In this document: positions 63,271 to 64,000 of the stretch, in pieces
How the letters are laid out: every line of letters begins with the position of its first letter
How positions within the stretch are numbered: the first letter of the stretch is position 1
Source: Halopolyspora algeriensis
Lineage (GTDB): Bacteria; Actinomycetota; Actinomycetes; Mycobacteriales; Pseudonocardiaceae
Reading direction: 5' to 3'
Assembly: GCF_003337235.1 (NCBI RefSeq)
Contig: NZ_QPJC01000006.1
Coordinates: 1 to 64,000, forward strand
DNA length: 64,000 nucleotides
Notes under the pieces: generated by a model
What the model saw: the letters and a program-made list of their open reading frames with translations, nothing else
What the model was told of the DNA's origin: nothing
The model's database searches: none
Position numbers and translations under genes: made by a program

Positions 63271-64000
63271 TCAACCACGGTGGGCCGCCTGGGAGGAGGT
63301 GGAGTCCGGAATCGGTGTGTCGCGCAGCAGACGGGCGATCTCGCCACGCAGGTGAACGAAGGTCTCGGATTCGCGAGTGGTGATCTGGTCCCGGTCGTCG
63401 CCCAGCTCCACCGGCAGGTCCGCCACGATCTCCGCGGGCGCTTGCGACAGCACCAGCACCCGATCGCCGAGGTAGACGCTCTCGTCGATGTCGTGGGTGA
63501 CCAGCAGCACCGTGGTGTCCTGCTCCTTGCGCACCCGCAGCAGCAGGTCCTCCAGGTCGAACCGGGTCTGGGCGTCCACTGAGGCGAACGGTTCGTCCAT
63601 GAGCAGCAGCGCGGGTCGGCACGCCAGCGCCCGCGCGATCGCCACCCGTTGCTGCATGCCGCCGGAGAGCTGCCACGGATACTTCGCCGCCGCATCCGCC
63701 AGGCCGACCCAGCCCAGCGTCTCCGTGGCGCGCTCGCGCCGTTCGGCCTTGCTCAGACCTCGGGAGCGCAGCGGGAACTCGATGTTGCCCCGCACGCTCA
63801 TCCACGGAAACAGCGAGCGGCTGTAGTCCTGGAACACCACCGCCAGATCCTCGGGAACCTCCCGTACGAGATCCCCGTGCAGGTGCACCTGCCCCCGGCT
63901 CGGTTCGACGAGCCGGGCGATACATCGCAGCAGGGTGGACTTCCCGCACCCGGAGGGACCAACGATGCAGGTGAGTTCGCCGGATGCCACGGTGAACGTC
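63271..64000 (-). CDS. ABC transporter ATPase, nitrate/sulfonate/taurine type (truncated by window)
   Basis: The 3' part of an ATP-binding subunit; the gene runs off the window at 64000, missing about 30 N-terminal residues. Walker A GPSGCGKST, Q-loop VVFQDYSRSLFPW, signature LSGGMQQRVAIARALA, Walker B LLLMDEPFASVD and the H-loop LVTHDIDESVYLG are all intact. The DYSRSLFPW Q-loop fits the SsuB/TauB/NrtD group. The permease and binding protein should lie outside the window. The substrate cannot be stated. Confidence 0.9.
   Translation of the reverse strand, partial: TFTVASGELTCIVGPSGCGKSTLLRCIARLVEPSRGQVHLHGDLVREVPEDLAVVFQDYSRSLFPWMSVRGNIEFPLRSRGLSKAERRERATETLGWVGLADAAAKYPWQLSGGMQQRVAIARALACRPALLLMDEPFASVDAQTRFDLEDLLLRVRKEQDTTVLLVTHDIDESVYLGDRVLVLSQAPAEIVADLPVELGDDRDQITTRESETFVHLRGEIARLLRDTPIPDSTSSQAAHRG

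Overview
The window is high-GC actinobacterial DNA. GTG and TTG starts, ATGA/GTGA gene overlaps, ESX (type VII) secretion genes, an EspG-like chaperone, a SARP regulator, HrcA/CIRCE control of groEL, and DUF3159, DUF3263 and VirR-type proteins all fit Actinobacteria. A complete but spaced-out ectoine/hydroxyectoine pathway (ectA, ectB, ectC, ectD) suggests a salt-adapted member of the Pseudonocardiales, such as an Actinopolyspora-like organism. The genus is inference. From thiE to groEL the gene order matches the Mycobacterium tuberculosis core block around Rv0414c-Rv0440 (thiE/thiO/thiS/thiG, thiD/thiC, def, DUF3263, virR, Cdc48-like ATPase, pssA, psd, moeA, groEL2), so that stretch is ancestral backbone.

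Layout. 1-2.5 kb: small ESX substrate locus with a WXG100-type protein that ends in a glycine zipper. 2.6-4.5 kb: ECF41 (SigJ-type) sigma factor co-transcribed with an NAD(P)-dependent epimerase, behind a textbook ECF41 promoter. 4.8-7.8 kb: DUF418 membrane protein, Hrp1-like CBS protein and an unknown membrane protein. 8.3-12 kb: ectA-ectB-ectC-ectD, with hairpin-rich gaps before ectC and ectD. 12.1-17.1 kb: VapBC, an ADP-ribosylglycohydrolase-like protein and a 979-residue AfsR-type SARP regulator. 17.4-24.3 kb: SGNH hydrolase, Pro-rich protein plus EspG, DUF3159 protein, and an operon of Thr/Ser dehydratase, SIS protein and GlcNAc-kinase-like protein. 24.7-34 kb: secreted S1 protease and the thiamine genes with two TPP riboswitches. 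34-46 kb: def, DUF3263, virR, Cdc48-like ATPase, phosphatidylethanolamine synthesis (pssA, psd), a degenerate M48 protein, moeA and cspA. 44.7-50 kb: membrane Ser/Thr kinase, groEL with two CIRCE elements, and a lipoprotein GH84 hexosaminidase. 50-59 kb: a form II carbon-monoxide-dehydrogenase-like molybdo-flavoenzyme cluster (MoxR AAA, VWA, XdhC, coxS, coxL, coxM, coxG). 59-64 kb: menC, a MazF-type toxin with antitoxin, a second SUFU-domain protein, XPB helicase and a truncated ABC ATPase.

How the genes may work together. EctA-D make ectoine and 5-hydroxyectoine. ThiC/ThiD and ThiO/ThiS/ThiG supply the pyrimidine and thiazole halves that ThiE joins, with both biosynthetic operons under TPP control. 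MoeA makes molybdenum cofactor that the Cox-type hydroxylase would need, and MoxR/VWA/XdhC resemble CoxD/E/F maturation factors. The GH84 lipoprotein could release GlcNAc for the kinase/SIS operon. No tRNA, rRNA, CRISPR array, intact insertion sequence or prophage was seen. The strongest non-routine signals are the ECF41 promoter, the structured intercistronic elements in the ect and cox operons, the operator-like palindrome at the SARP start, and two proteins whose catalytic motifs are degenerate (M48 family and Cdc48 D1).
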